DNA of 64,000 nt from Lachnospiraceae bacterium M18-1 (lineage in GTDB: Bacteria > Bacillota > Clostridia > Lachnospirales > Lachnospiraceae): assembly GCA_000403295.2 (NCBI GenBank), contig KE159605.1, positions 1,820,193 to 1,884,192 of the forward strand. Reading direction: 5' to 3'. Positions 18,438 through 26,380 of this stretch are shown here, in pieces; position 1 is the first letter of the stretch, and every line of letters begins with the position of its first letter. The position numbers and the translations under genes were made by a program. The notes below the pieces were generated by a model. The model searched no databases. It had not been told where the DNA came from and worked only from the letters and a program-made list of their open reading frames with translations.

Positions 18438-18932
18438 AATGCCAGCCCCCTTTCTTTGATTGTCCCCATTCTACCGGACATATCTAAAGCGGACTGTTAG
18501 AACAAACAAAAGAATTTCTTAAGAAAATTAAAGAAAAAGTGAATCTCATGCAGAGTTCCTGCCAAGGTTGTTTCTTTGTACCAATCATACACCTCCATGC
18601 AGGCAACCGAATGCTGTATATATTCCTCATAAAATATTAAAATTCCATTAAAACTTTGTATATTTTTTACAATTCACATTGCCATTCACTAATCTTTGAT
18701 ATATAATATAGACATAAGCAGCTGTATTGACTTCTGTCAAAAACGCTGTATAAATACTAATTTTTAAAACTATACGATTACAAAAGGGGGACGATAAATT
18801 ATGAAAACTTTATGACCGTCACCAGCAGTCCGGCTGACAGGTCATGTTGGATACGGCGGTATACTTTACAAAAACATACTGCAGGACGATGCAGTTTGCA
18901 ATTATTATAAAGTACCATAAGGGGATATGGCT
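18438..18932. other. Long AT-rich intergenic region with structured leader
   Basis: No gene in 18438-18720. From 18727 a promoter-like pair leads into a leader of about 170 bp ahead of the cobalamin adenosyltransferase. The leader contains GGGGG and a four-codon ORF (ATGAAAACTTTATGA, 18800-18814), a hairpin GACCGTCA/TGACAGGTC, and a second nested hairpin (TACTTTA...ACTGCA/TGCAGT...TAAAGTA). I could not match it to the cobalamin riboswitch consensus. Confidence 0.45.
18727..18754 (+). promoter_or_regulatory. Putative sigma-A promoter of the cobalamin adenosyltransferase gene
   Basis: TTGACT (18727-18732), 16 bases, TATAAA (18749-18754). It lies about 180 bp upstream of the gene in an otherwise empty region. 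Confidence 0.55.
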
Positions 18933-19457
18933 ATGAGCATCTATACCAAGAAGGGTGACAGCGGGAAGACTTCGCTGATGGACGGTATCAGCGTGTCCAA
19001 GTCCGATGACAGGATTGAACTTCTGGGCACGATTGATGAACTGAACAGTTCCATTGGGCTTGCAAAGGTCATTGCCGATCATCCGCTTTATGACGAACTT
19101 GCCAGAAGACAGCAGGAACTGATGCAAATGATGTCCGGAATCGCAGATCCGCGCAATCCAGACCATCGTTTCAGCAAGGAAGAAACTCTGATTCTGGAAG
19201 AAGGCATTGACCATATGGAAAGCTTATTTCCAAGAATCAAAGACTCTGTCCTGTATGGCGGCTGTGAACAGTCCGCACGTCTTGATATGGCACGCGCTGT
19301 AGCAAGACGGGCCGAACGGCGGTTTCGGAAGACAGCAGTGAATTACGGGGCAGATCCGAAGGCAATGCAGTATCTTAACCGTTTGTCAGATTACCTTTAT
19401 GTAGCGGCACGTTATGCCGACTATCTGGGTTCCATGCAGGAGGCGCAGACCTCATAA
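18933..19457 (+). CDS. PduO-type cob(I)alamin adenosyltransferase
   Basis: About 174 residues. The ATG at 18933 is chosen over one two codons earlier because AAGGGG is then eight bases away. The N-terminus SIYTKKGDSGKTSLMDG is the ATP-binding signature of PduO-type ATR. LLGTIDELNSSIGLAK and the late LNRLSDYLYVAARYAD complete the family pattern. It transfers the adenosyl group from ATP to cob(I)alamin to make coenzyme B12. The usual C-terminal Arg-rich motif appears as ARAVARRAERR. No B12-dependent enzyme lies nearby, so its client pathway is outside the window. Confidence 0.88.
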   Translation: MSIYTKKGDSGKTSLMDGISVSKSDDRIELLGTIDELNSSIGLAKVIADHPLYDELARRQQELMQMMSGIADPRNPDHRFSKEETLILEEGIDHMESLFPRIKDSVLYGGCEQSARLDMARAVARRAERRFRKTAVNYGADPKAMQYLNRLSDYLYVAARYADYLGSMQEAQTS

Positions 19458-19572
19458 CAGGAAGCCCTGCGGAAAGCCTGTCTCTGGCAGCTTTTCTTCA
19501 TACTATGCTATATAAAAAGGCTGTCATTGACAGTATTTTCTACATACAAAAGCAAAAACTGATTTCATTATA

Positions 19573-19612
19573 AAAAGCATCTCCGTGTTATACACAGAAG
19601 ATGCTTTTTTAT
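19573..19612. terminator. Bidirectional terminator
   Basis: AAAAAGCATCT pairs with AGATGCTTTTT around a short loop, with A and T tracts on both sides. It lies between the adenosyltransferase and the convergent RlaP-like gene. Confidence 0.85.
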
Positions 19613-19638
19613 TTTCTGAACGTTCTTTACAGAAACTC

Positions 19639-20415
19639 TCACCTTTTCAGAACACTATAGAAATACTGATTCAGCATTTCCCACGACTTCTTCTCTTCAT
19701 CCTGAAGCCCTGAAACAGCCTCATCCATACTGCCGATGCTCTGTTCAATATAATCGATCAGCTTTTTATTTCTCTGTGCCTTGCCCAGTTCTGACGTAGC
19801 TCTCTTTTTTTGAAGAAGCTCCAATATGTAATCCTTCCATTTTTCATCCAGCTTTCGTTTTACCAGTTCTTCAAACAGCATGGGCGGCATACTGCCCTCT
19901 TCCAGCAGCCATTTCGCCAGAAGCATCTGCCTGAGCAGGTAAAAATACTTGATCTGCCAGACTTCGTCATCCCGGAAATACGTCCGGAAGTCAAGGGATG
20001 CCGTATGAAGATAATTCCGGGCACACTTCTTCACGGAAAAATATTGCGGCAGGATCTTCTGCAGTTCCAGCCCCTCCGGCGTAGACCGGTAGATGGTCGG
20101 CGACGCAAACCACTCGTGCACCTCCGGCGCGGACCGGTATACGAGACGCAGAACTCTTCGCAGATCCCACCCCTCCATATCCAGAAGGTCATCCTGCTGT
20201 GCATCGATCGAATCCCGGATTTCCTCCAGACGGAGGTATTCCTTTGGATCTCTTATATATATGAAACGCACATCATAATCACTGTTCGGGGAAGAAAATC
20301 CCCAGGCTCTGCTTCCGGTCTCTACAGCCCAGATGATCCTGATCTGCTCACGCTGTTCTATTTCTTTTAGTTTTGCCCGAATAATCGCATCCACTTTCAT
20401 TCCCTCGCATTTCAT
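19639..20415 (-). CDS. RlaP-like nucleotidyltransferase (DNA polymerase beta superfamily)
   Basis: 258 residues. The nucleotidyltransferase core reads VETGSRAWGFSSPNSDYDVRFIY (residues about 30-53), giving the GS...DxD metal site. The rest is helical with YFYLLRQMLLAKWLLEEG, as in the RlaP/YcgL-like family (PF10127). In some bacteria these proteins accompany RNA-repair genes; none are here. The true start is uncertain: two in-frame ATGs and a GTG lie within 30 bases, and GAGGGA fits the GTG best. Confidence 0.78.
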   Translation of the reverse strand: MKCEGMKVDAIIRAKLKEIEQREQIRIIWAVETGSRAWGFSSPNSDYDVRFIYIRDPKEYLRLEEIRDSIDAQQDDLLDMEGWDLRRVLRLVYRSAPEVHEWFASPTIYRSTPEGLELQKILPQYFSVKKCARNYLHTASLDFRTYFRDDEVWQIKYFYLLRQMLLAKWLLEEGSMPPMLFEELVKRKLDEKWKDYILELLQKKRATSELGKAQRNKKLIDYIEQSIGSMDEAVSGLQDEEKKSWEMLNQYFYSVLKR

Positions 20416-20433
20416 ATTCTGTCTTCAGTTATT

Positions 20434-20601
20434 TTCGGCAAAATTACACAGAATGAATTTTCATTTTGCAAGGCGGCTGAACGAAACGATGCAGCTGCTC
20501 CACGTTCCACTTCGGTCCGTACCGAACGTGTGCGCCGACACACAGCCCGTCGAGCCAAGTTAACGCCTCAGCTGCAAATTCAGGCAGGTAATTTTGCGAA
20601 T
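20434..20601. repeat. 168-bp palindromic element related to the MITE core
   Basis: The outer arms TTCGGCAAAATTAC and GTAATTTTGCGAA are complementary, and inner segments pair as well (CACGTTC and GAACGTG; GCAGCTG and CAGCTGC). It shares GCAAGGCGGCTGAA and the GAGCCAA...AACGC side with the 215-bp element at 11961 and 40121, but the ends differ. It occupies most of the 306-bp gap between the RlaP-like and cyclophilin genes. Confidence 0.7.
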
Positions 20602-20721
20602 CATAAATGATATACTACACTAGTATATAGCAGGCAATTTCTAAATGCAATGCTTACATTTTTAAATTTCTGTAAATAAATAGTTACTGCTCACACGGCA
20701 TTACGCTGCGCTGCGGCTCCT

Positions 20722-21246
20722 TTATTCTGCCAGAGTCTCCGGCTCAGGATACGCTTCTCCAAAGGTCTCCACAGTCACTTTTTTCATTACCTGCGGTTCC
20801 AGGGGGCGGTCCTGATAATCCGTCGCAGTCTCCGCGATCTGACCGACCACATCCAACCCTTCCGTCACCTTTCCAAATGCCGCATATGCCCCATCCAGGT
20901 GGGGCGACTTCTTATGCATGATGAAAAACTGGGAACCTGCGGAGTCCGGATGCATAGCGCGCGCCATGGAAAGCACTCCTTCATCATGCTCCAGAGAATT
21001 ATCAAATCCGTTCTGTGAAAACTCTCCTTTGATACTGTAACCCGGACCTCCCATACCGGTTCCGTCCGGACATCCTCCCTGAATCATAAAACCGCTGATC
21101 ACACGATGAAAGATCAGCCCATCATAGTACCCTTTCTTTACAAGTGAAATAAAATTCCTAACCGTGTTGGCTGCAATATCCGGGTACAGCTCTGCTTTCA
21201 TGATATCGCCGTTCTCCATCTCAAATGTTACAACTGGATTCGCCAT
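20722..21246 (-). CDS. Cyclophilin-type peptidyl-prolyl cis-trans isomerase
   Basis: 174 residues, cytoplasmic, no signal peptide. The cyclophilin core is intact: FISLVKKGYYDGLIFHRVISGFMIQGGCPDGTG (catalytic Arg in FHRV), GVLSMARAMHPDSAGSQFFI and LDGAYAAFGKVTEG. It helps protein folding by isomerising Xaa-Pro bonds. AAGGGG eight bases before the ATG supports the start. The last stretch before its stop lies next to a dispersed repeat (GTTACTGCTCAC near 20683). Confidence 0.93.
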   Translation of the reverse strand: MANPVVTFEMENGDIMKAELYPDIAANTVRNFISLVKKGYYDGLIFHRVISGFMIQGGCPDGTGMGGPGYSIKGEFSQNGFDNSLEHDEGVLSMARAMHPDSAGSQFFIMHKKSPHLDGAYAAFGKVTEGLDVVGQIAETATDYQDRPLEPQVMKKVTVETFGEAYPEPETLAE

Positions 21247-21403
21247 AGTCTTGTCCCCTTTTCCTTTTTTAATATTGTCTATTGTAGCGAAAAAACTCTC
21301 CTACGTCAATTTATGTTTTTCAAATAGAACAATCCAGCCCACGATTTTTTCCGGTCTGGTTGAAATGTACATATCTTTTTCTTTTTTTTAGTTACTTGTT
21401 ATA

Positions 21404-21432
21404 TTGCCTGTTTTTCCATTCTCCGATATACT
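21404..21432 (+). promoter_or_regulatory. Strong sigma-A promoter of the sugar-ABC ATPase
   Basis: TTGCCT (21404-21409), 17 bases, TATACT (21427-21432), with AAGGAGG further down before the start codon at 21480. The near-consensus layout fits the high-expression codon use of the gene. Confidence 0.8.
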
Positions 21433-21479
21433 AGGTCCAGAAACAAACGAAAAACATTTTTTTAAGGAGGCTATTTAAA

Positions 21480-22592
21480 ATGGCAAGTTTATCATTAAAG
21501 GGTATTCAGAAAATTTATCCGAACGGATTTCATGCAGTACAGGATTTTAATCTCGAGATTGAAGACAAGGAATTTATCATCTTCGTAGGACCTTCAGGAT
21601 GTGGAAAGTCTACCACACTTCGTATGGTAGCTGGTCTGGAAGATATCTCCGGCGGTACTCTGACGATCGACGGCAAGGTTATGAACGATGTTGAGCCGAA
21701 GGACCGTGATATCGCAATGGTATTCCAGAACTACGCTCTGTATCCGCATATGACAGTATATGACAACATGGCTTTCGGTCTGAAGCTTCGTAAAGTACCG
21801 AAGGATGAGATTGACAAGAAGGTTCGTGAAGCTGCAAGGATCCTTGATTTGGATAAGCTGCTTGACCGTAAGCCGAAGGCTCTTTCCGGTGGTCAGAGAC
21901 AGCGTGTTGCCATGGGACGTGCCATTGTACGTAATCCTAAGGTATTCCTGATGGATGAGCCTCTTTCCAACCTGGATGCAAAGCTGAGAGTTCAGATGCG
22001 TATTGAGATTTCCAAGATTCACGAGAGCCTGGGTGCTACCATCATCTACGTAACACATGACCAGACAGAGGCTATGACCCTTGGTACCAGAATCGTTGTT
22101 ATGAAGGATGGTATCGTACAGCAGGTAGATACTCCACAGAACCTTTACAATACACCTTGCAACCTGTTCGTAGCAGGCTTCATCGGATCACCGCAGATGA
22201 ACTTCCTGGATGCAGTTGTCAACATTTCCGGCAACGATGTATCTCTGAAGGTCGGCGATTATGTATTGAAGGTACCGGAGAGCAAGAAGCAGGCTCTGAT
22301 CAAGGGCAATTACAATGGAAAGACCGTTGTTCTTGGTATCCGTCCGGAAGATGTACATGATTCTGAAGAATTTATCGCTGCAAATCCTGACAGTGTTGTT
22401 GAGTCTACCGTTAAGGTTTACGAGCCGCTCGGCGCAGAAGTATATCTGTACTTCGATGTAGCAGGAACCCAGATGACCGCACGTGTTAATTCACGTACAC
22501 CTCTGAGAACAGGCGATAAGGCTGTATTTGCACTGGAAATGGATCGGATTCATCTCTTTGATAAAGAAACAGAGTTGACTATTACAAACTAG
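21480..22592 (+). CDS. MsmK/UgpC-type ABC transporter ATP-binding protein
   Basis: 370 residues. All ABC ATPase motifs are present: Walker A GPSGCGKST (about 39-47), Q-loop AMVFQNYALYPHM, signature LSGGQRQRVAMGRA, Walker B VFLMDEPLSNLDA and the H-loop THD. A C-terminal MalK-type TOBE/OB region (from about 240) matches CUT1 sugar transporters. It has no permease or binding protein next to it: such orphan MsmK ATPases energise several sugar importers at once. It has its own strong promoter and terminator. Its codon use is more biased than that of its neighbours, consistent with high expression. Confidence 0.93.
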   Translation: MASLSLKGIQKIYPNGFHAVQDFNLEIEDKEFIIFVGPSGCGKSTTLRMVAGLEDISGGTLTIDGKVMNDVEPKDRDIAMVFQNYALYPHMTVYDNMAFGLKLRKVPKDEIDKKVREAARILDLDKLLDRKPKALSGGQRQRVAMGRAIVRNPKVFLMDEPLSNLDAKLRVQMRIEISKIHESLGATIIYVTHDQTEAMTLGTRIVVMKDGIVQQVDTPQNLYNTPCNLFVAGFIGSPQMNFLDAVVNISGNDVSLKVGDYVLKVPESKKQALIKGNYNGKTVVLGIRPEDVHDSEEFIAANPDSVVESTVKVYEPLGAEVYLYFDVAGTQMTARVNSRTPLRTGDKAVFALEMDRIHLFDKETELTITN

Positions 22593-22637
22593 TAGTTTAA
22601 AATAAGAATAGCAGCTTACGCTCCGGCGAGGCAAAAT

Positions 22638-22665
22638 AAAAGGCTGTACAGTGTACAGCCTTTTT
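22638..22665 (+). terminator. Terminator of the sugar-ABC ATPase gene
   Basis: AAAAGGCTGTACAGTGTACAGCCTTTTT: a GC-containing stem followed by a T tract, 45 bp after the stop. Confidence 0.88.
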
Positions 22666-22691
22666 CATATTAGAAAACACGGGTGATGAGC

Positions 22692-23609
22692 ATGGAATAT
22701 ACGACACAGCTTAACTCCGCTGTCAACGAGCTTCAGCGGATTACCGGAATCAAGCTGGAAGTTGCAGCAGACTCTATACAGGATGAGGAACGTGCTTTAA
22801 AACAGCTCCGCAGCCTTTGCAATGCCTACAAAGAAAAATTTAATAAAAACCATTTTTTGAAAAGTCTCATGACCGGAAGCGTTTCTCCCGTAGAAGCAAT
22901 GGAAGACGCGCTGCGCCTGCATATTGCTCCGGAGGAACAGCGCATCCTCTTTCTCCTGGAAATGAAAGGTGCGTTAAACGATACGGTGAAGGAGATTTTA
23001 AAAAATCTGTTTCCGCCCCAGACAAAGGCATATCTGATTCCCATGACGGAATGCGGTGTTGCCATACTCCGCCCTGTAAAAGACACAGAATCTGAACAAG
23101 AGATCTTCCAGCTTGCACACATGATCGTGGATACGCTGAATACGGAAGCACTGACCCATGTATGGTCAGCCTACAGCGGAGTCATACATCATCTGACGGA
23201 ACTGGCCGCTGCCTGGCAGGAAACCAGTCTGGCATTAAAAGTTGGAAAGCTCTTCTACTCCGAGCAGACCGTATTTCCCTATAACCGGCTGGGAATCGGA
23301 AGGCTGATCTATCAGCTCCCTGTCCCAATCTGCGAGGGATTTTTAAAAGAGTTGTTTGGAAACGATATTCCGGATTCTATGGACGAGGATACTACGGCAA
23401 CTATCAACCGCTTTCTTCAAAATAATCTGAATATCGCAGAGACCTCGCGGCAGCTCCACATGCACCGCAACACGCTGATCTACCGGCTGGATCAGGTAGA
23501 AAAGCGAACAGGCCTGGACCTCCGCAGATTTGAGGACGCCATGACCTTTAAGATTGCCTCCCTGGTGATGAATTATTTACAGACAGAAAGGAACTCAAAA
23601 CATGAATGA
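22692..23609 (+). CDS. PucR/CdaR-like regulator with C-terminal HTH_30
   Basis: About 305 residues. ATG at 22692 is preferred, with a GGGTGA element six bases away. The body is a mixed alpha/beta GGDEF-like linker, typical of PucR/CdaR proteins. The C-terminus carries the family helix-turn-helix (INRFLQNNLNIAETSRQLHMHRNTLIYRLDQVEKRTGLDLR). These regulators control purine, sugar-acid or amino-acid genes. It overlaps the following membrane-protein gene by eight bases, so the two are coupled. The position right after the sugar-ABC ATPase may hint at sugar-related control, but a terminator separates them. Confidence 0.82.
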   Translation: MEYTTQLNSAVNELQRITGIKLEVAADSIQDEERALKQLRSLCNAYKEKFNKNHFLKSLMTGSVSPVEAMEDALRLHIAPEEQRILFLLEMKGALNDTVKEILKNLFPPQTKAYLIPMTECGVAILRPVKDTESEQEIFQLAHMIVDTLNTEALTHVWSAYSGVIHHLTELAAAWQETSLALKVGKLFYSEQTVFPYNRLGIGRLIYQLPVPICEGFLKELFGNDIPDSMDEDTTATINRFLQNNLNIAETSRQLHMHRNTLIYRLDQVEKRTGLDLRRFEDAMTFKIASLVMNYLQTERNSKHE

Positions 23610-24102
23610 TGCTTTTTATGAACACGTTGTAGCCCGGAAAAACAGGTCCTTGGATATATTGCTTCGCATTCTGATCATTGTCTTTATAGCTGCGGTTGCA
23701 GTTGTTGGGACTTTATTCATTGGATTTCTCGCTTTTTTCATTGCCGTACTTCTGGCAATGGGCGCGTATTATTTTATTTTCCCGCGCCTCAATGTAGAAT
23801 ATGAATATACACTTTTAAACTACGATATTGATGTTGCTGCCATTTACAGCAAGCAGAAGCGAAAAAATATCACCTCTTTCGATATCCGGCAGGCTGAGAT
23901 CATTGCACCGAAGGGCTCTCCCAGGCTCAATTCTTACCACCCGAAAAAGAGCCAGGACTTCACTTCCGGCAATTCTGACGCAAAAGTGTATGCAGTCATG
24001 ATTCCGTTTGAGCAGGGTATGAGCTGTATCTATATTGAGCCTGACCGAAAGATGCTCGATCATATGAAATCCTGGACCGGTATGAAGCTGTATGAAGACT
24101 AA
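23602..24102 (+). CDS. Conserved membrane protein (DUF6106-like)
   Basis: 166 residues. A short N-terminal cytoplasmic stretch is followed by one or two membrane helices (LLRILIIVFIAAVAVVGTLF and IGFLAFFIAVLLAMGAYYF), then a soluble domain with YEYTLLNYDIDVAAIYSKQKRK and a Tyr-rich end. This pattern matches a Lachnospiraceae family I remember as DUF6106. It probably has no enzymatic motif. It overlaps the PucR-like gene upstream by eight bases, so it may be its target or partner. Function unknown. Confidence 0.7.
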   Translation: MNDAFYEHVVARKNRSLDILLRILIIVFIAAVAVVGTLFIGFLAFFIAVLLAMGAYYFIFPRLNVEYEYTLLNYDIDVAAIYSKQKRKNITSFDIRQAEIIAPKGSPRLNSYHPKKSQDFTSGNSDAKVYAVMIPFEQGMSCIYIEPDRKMLDHMKSWTGMKLYED

Positions 24103-24179
24103 TTTTTTATAAAAGGAGTTTCGCCTGTGAAAGCAGTGCACTGCGGCGTTTACCCTGTATGCCGCAGTGCGCATCCCCC

Positions 24180-24208
24180 AAGAGGTTTTTATACCTCTTA
24201 TTTTTTTA
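24180..24208 (+). terminator. Terminator after the DUF6106-like gene
   Basis: AAGAGGT pairs with ACCTCTT around TTTTAT, followed by ATTTTTTT. A second hairpin (GCAGTGCACTGCGGC, near 24132) precedes it. The T tract overlaps the end of the convergent sirtuin gene. Confidence 0.8.
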
Positions 24209-24932
24209 CTTCGATCCGGCTCATGATCTGCCCGATCGGTGCTGAGATCGACAAGTCCGCCCTCACGGTTCGCCCTGTCTCAGATTTGTTGATGACCGCC
24301 AGGTACTTTCCCCGGAAGTAATCAATAAACCCGGCTGCCGGATAAACGACAAGCGACGTTCCTCCGATGATCAGCATATCCGCATCCGTGATTGCCCGGA
24401 TTGCCCCCTGTATCACCTGGGAGTCCAGCCCTTCTTCATAAAGCACCACATCCGGCTTGACCAGGCCGCCGCACTTCTCACACCTTGGAACTCCAGGTCC
24501 ATTTTTTACATATTCGGCATCATAAAATGTATGGCAGTCCATACAATAATTCCGCATGATACTTCCATGCAGTTCATAGACTGACTTGCTGCCTGCTGCC
24601 TGATGCAGGCCGTCGATATTTTGTGTCACTACGGCGGAAAGCTTCCCTGCCTCTTCCAACTCTGCCAGCTTCAGATGCGCGGGATTCGGCTTTGCATCCA
24701 ATATCATCATTTTCTCTTTATAAAATTCGAAAAATGTATCCGTGTGCTCCACGAAAAAGCTGTGGCTCACAACCTGCTCCGGAGAGTATTTGTATGCCTG
24801 ATGATAAATGCCGCCAGCACTCCGAAAATCCGGGATATTGCTCTCTGTCGACACTCCCGCGCCGCCGAAAAATACGATGTTTGAACTAGCATCGATCATA
24901 CTCTGCAATTGATCTATTTCTTTCTCATACAT
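24198..24932 (-). CDS. NAD-dependent protein deacylase, sirtuin (SIR2) family
   Basis: About 244 residues. The ATG at 24932 is chosen because AGAGG lies upstream and the family begins with MYEKEIDQL-like helices. Key motifs: FFGGAGVSTESNIPDFRS (NAD binding), TQNIDGLHQAAGS, ELHGS (catalytic His) and a Cys4 zinc site (CMDCHTFYDAEYVKNG...CEKCGG). GGTSLVVYPAAGF closes the Rossmann fold. It removes acyl groups from lysines in the cytoplasm, using NAD. It lies 14 bp after the HD-domain gene and the two are probably one transcript. Confidence 0.93.
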   Translation of the reverse strand: MYEKEIDQLQSMIDASSNIVFFGGAGVSTESNIPDFRSAGGIYHQAYKYSPEQVVSHSFFVEHTDTFFEFYKEKMMILDAKPNPAHLKLAELEEAGKLSAVVTQNIDGLHQAAGSKSVYELHGSIMRNYCMDCHTFYDAEYVKNGPGVPRCEKCGGLVKPDVVLYEEGLDSQVIQGAIRAITDADMLIIGGTSLVVYPAAGFIDYFRGKYLAVINKSETGRTVRADLSISAPIGQIMSRIEVKK

Positions 24933-24946
24933 AATGGTTTCCTCTC

Positions 24947-25555
24947 TTAGCAATCGCCCTCCACATCTCCGCAGTCGATATGCTTCTGGATGATTTCCTT
25001 CATACAATTCCATATGGTTTCCGAAGTTTCTTCAATCTTTTCATTCCGCTTATAGATCTGGGACTTCTTCACCTGATGTTCCTTCCAGCTGAGTCCGCCG
25101 GACACGTCATTCAAAAGGAGGGGCTGAAAATTATCCAGCAGATGCGCATATTTTCCTTCTGGAGTCTCATAAGCTTCAAATTCCTCCCACAGTTCCCGAA
25201 AATACCTTCCCTGATCCTCCGGCAAAAGTCCGAAGATCCGGTCAGCCGCGGTCTCCTCCCGCTGCCGCTTCGTCTCTGCCCCGGCGGCATCATACGCATA
25301 GGTATCTCCTGCATCGATCTCCACAAGATCATGAATCAGAACCATCAGCATAACCTTGCTGACATCTATCGGTTTCTCCGAATACTCCTGGAGCAGATAT
25401 GCCATAAGCGCAATATGCCAGGAATGCTCTGCATCATTTTCCTTTCGTTCCCCGTCCGCCAGATAGTTTTGGCGGTAGATATTCTTCACCTTGTCAATCT
25501 CCACGATGAACTGAATCTGTTTTTCCAGTCTTTCCAATTTTTGATTTTTCTCCAT
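24947..25555 (-). CDS. HD-domain hydrolase (YfbR-like 5'-nucleotidase type)
   Basis: 202 residues. The HD motif is clear: NDAEHSWHIALMAYLLQ (H...) then LIHDLVEIDAGDTYAYDA (HD and downstream Asp). The pattern fits the HD_3 family, which includes 5'-deoxynucleotidases such as YfbR. The start ATG at 25555 has only a weak site (GAGAG). It is followed by the sirtuin 14 bp later, so the pair may link nucleotide or NAD turnover. Exact substrate unknown. Confidence 0.82.
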   Translation of the reverse strand: MEKNQKLERLEKQIQFIVEIDKVKNIYRQNYLADGERKENDAEHSWHIALMAYLLQEYSEKPIDVSKVMLMVLIHDLVEIDAGDTYAYDAAGAETKRQREETAADRIFGLLPEDQGRYFRELWEEFEAYETPEGKYAHLLDNFQPLLLNDVSGGLSWKEHQVKKSQIYKRNEKIEETSETIWNCMKEIIQKHIDCGDVEGDC

Positions 25556-25633
25556 ATATATCTCTCACTTTCTTGATCAGAAATACAGACAGAAATGTAA
25601 CGCCCGTTTTCTTGGAAGCATTTTCCCAGTATA

Positions 25634-25660
25634 GAAAAAACAGGCTTTTTCAGCCTGTTC
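25634..25660 (-). terminator. Terminator of the Lys/Ala-rich protein gene
   Basis: On the minus strand GAACAGGC TGAAAAA GCCTGTTTTTTC, a clean stem with a T tract 10 bp after the stop. Confidence 0.88.
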
Positions 25661-25669
25661 GCCCTATAG

Positions 25670-26224
25670 TTACAGTTCTATCTTACCGCTTGTATCGTCG
25701 TTTATCACATAGTAGGCCGCTGATTCTTCCGGCTTCAGATAAATCTTGACATCCTTCATATCACCGACTTTATTCTTCAGAACCTTGGTCCATACTTCCT
25801 TGACCTTCTGGAAAATCTCTTTTTCTGTAAATTCCTTGCCGTCAAACTGGAGGAACATCTCCGTCTTCACTTCCGCCTTTGCAGAAGGCTTCTTTGCCGC
25901 CGGTTTCTTCTCCGCTGCTTTCTTTGCTGCCGGTTTCTTCTCTGCCTTTGCAGGCTTTTCTTCTACAAGGACTCCTGCTTTGGTCTCAATTGCTTTTGTA
26001 GTATCTTTCTTTGTTCCGATTGCTTTTGGTACCGGCTTCGGCTCTGCTTTTTTCTTCTCCGATGCCTTTTCCGCTGCTGTATTCTTCTCTGCTGCTTTCT
26101 TTGCCGTTGTCTTAGCCTCAGCCGCCTTTGCTTCTGATTTTTCTTCGGTAACCTCTGTTGATTTCACTTCCTTTGCAGACGTGCTTTCAGCCGCTGCTGC
26201 TGTTGATTTCTTTCTCGGTGCCAT
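25670..26224 (-). CDS. Lys/Ala-rich protein with conserved C-terminal domain (DUF6465-like)
   Basis: 184 residues. The first 115 are a low-complexity tract of Lys, Ala, Glu and Pro with repeats such as EKKPAAKKAAEKKPAAKK, like histone H1-type nucleoid proteins. The last 65 residues form a compact domain (MFLQFDGKEFTEKEIFQKVK...IYLKPEESAAYYVINDD) that I recall as DUF6465, common in Lachnospiraceae. No signal peptide. The tail could contact nucleic acid through charge. This is inference: function is not known. AGGAGG before the ATG and a terminator indicate a single-gene transcript. Confidence 0.75.
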   Translation of the reverse strand: MAPRKKSTAAAAESTSAKEVKSTEVTEEKSEAKAAEAKTTAKKAAEKNTAAEKASEKKKAEPKPVPKAIGTKKDTTKAIETKAGVLVEEKPAKAEKKPAAKKAAEKKPAAKKPSAKAEVKTEMFLQFDGKEFTEKEIFQKVKEVWTKVLKNKVGDMKDVKIYLKPEESAAYYVINDDTSGKIEL

Positions 26225-26380
26225 AATTGCTCCCTCCTAAAAACACTCAAGTATCAACTTCCTTCATAACTCCTGTCACAAAGTCCGTTTGTCGTACTAT
26301 TTCATTACTTTAAATATACTGAGTAGTAAAACACTCTATGACGGGTTTATTATACATCATTTTTTATAAAAGGTCAAATC

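Noticed and set aside
18760-18932. Possible cobalamin riboswitch
   Set aside because: The B12-box consensus was not found, although the leader is structured. Kept only as a finding.
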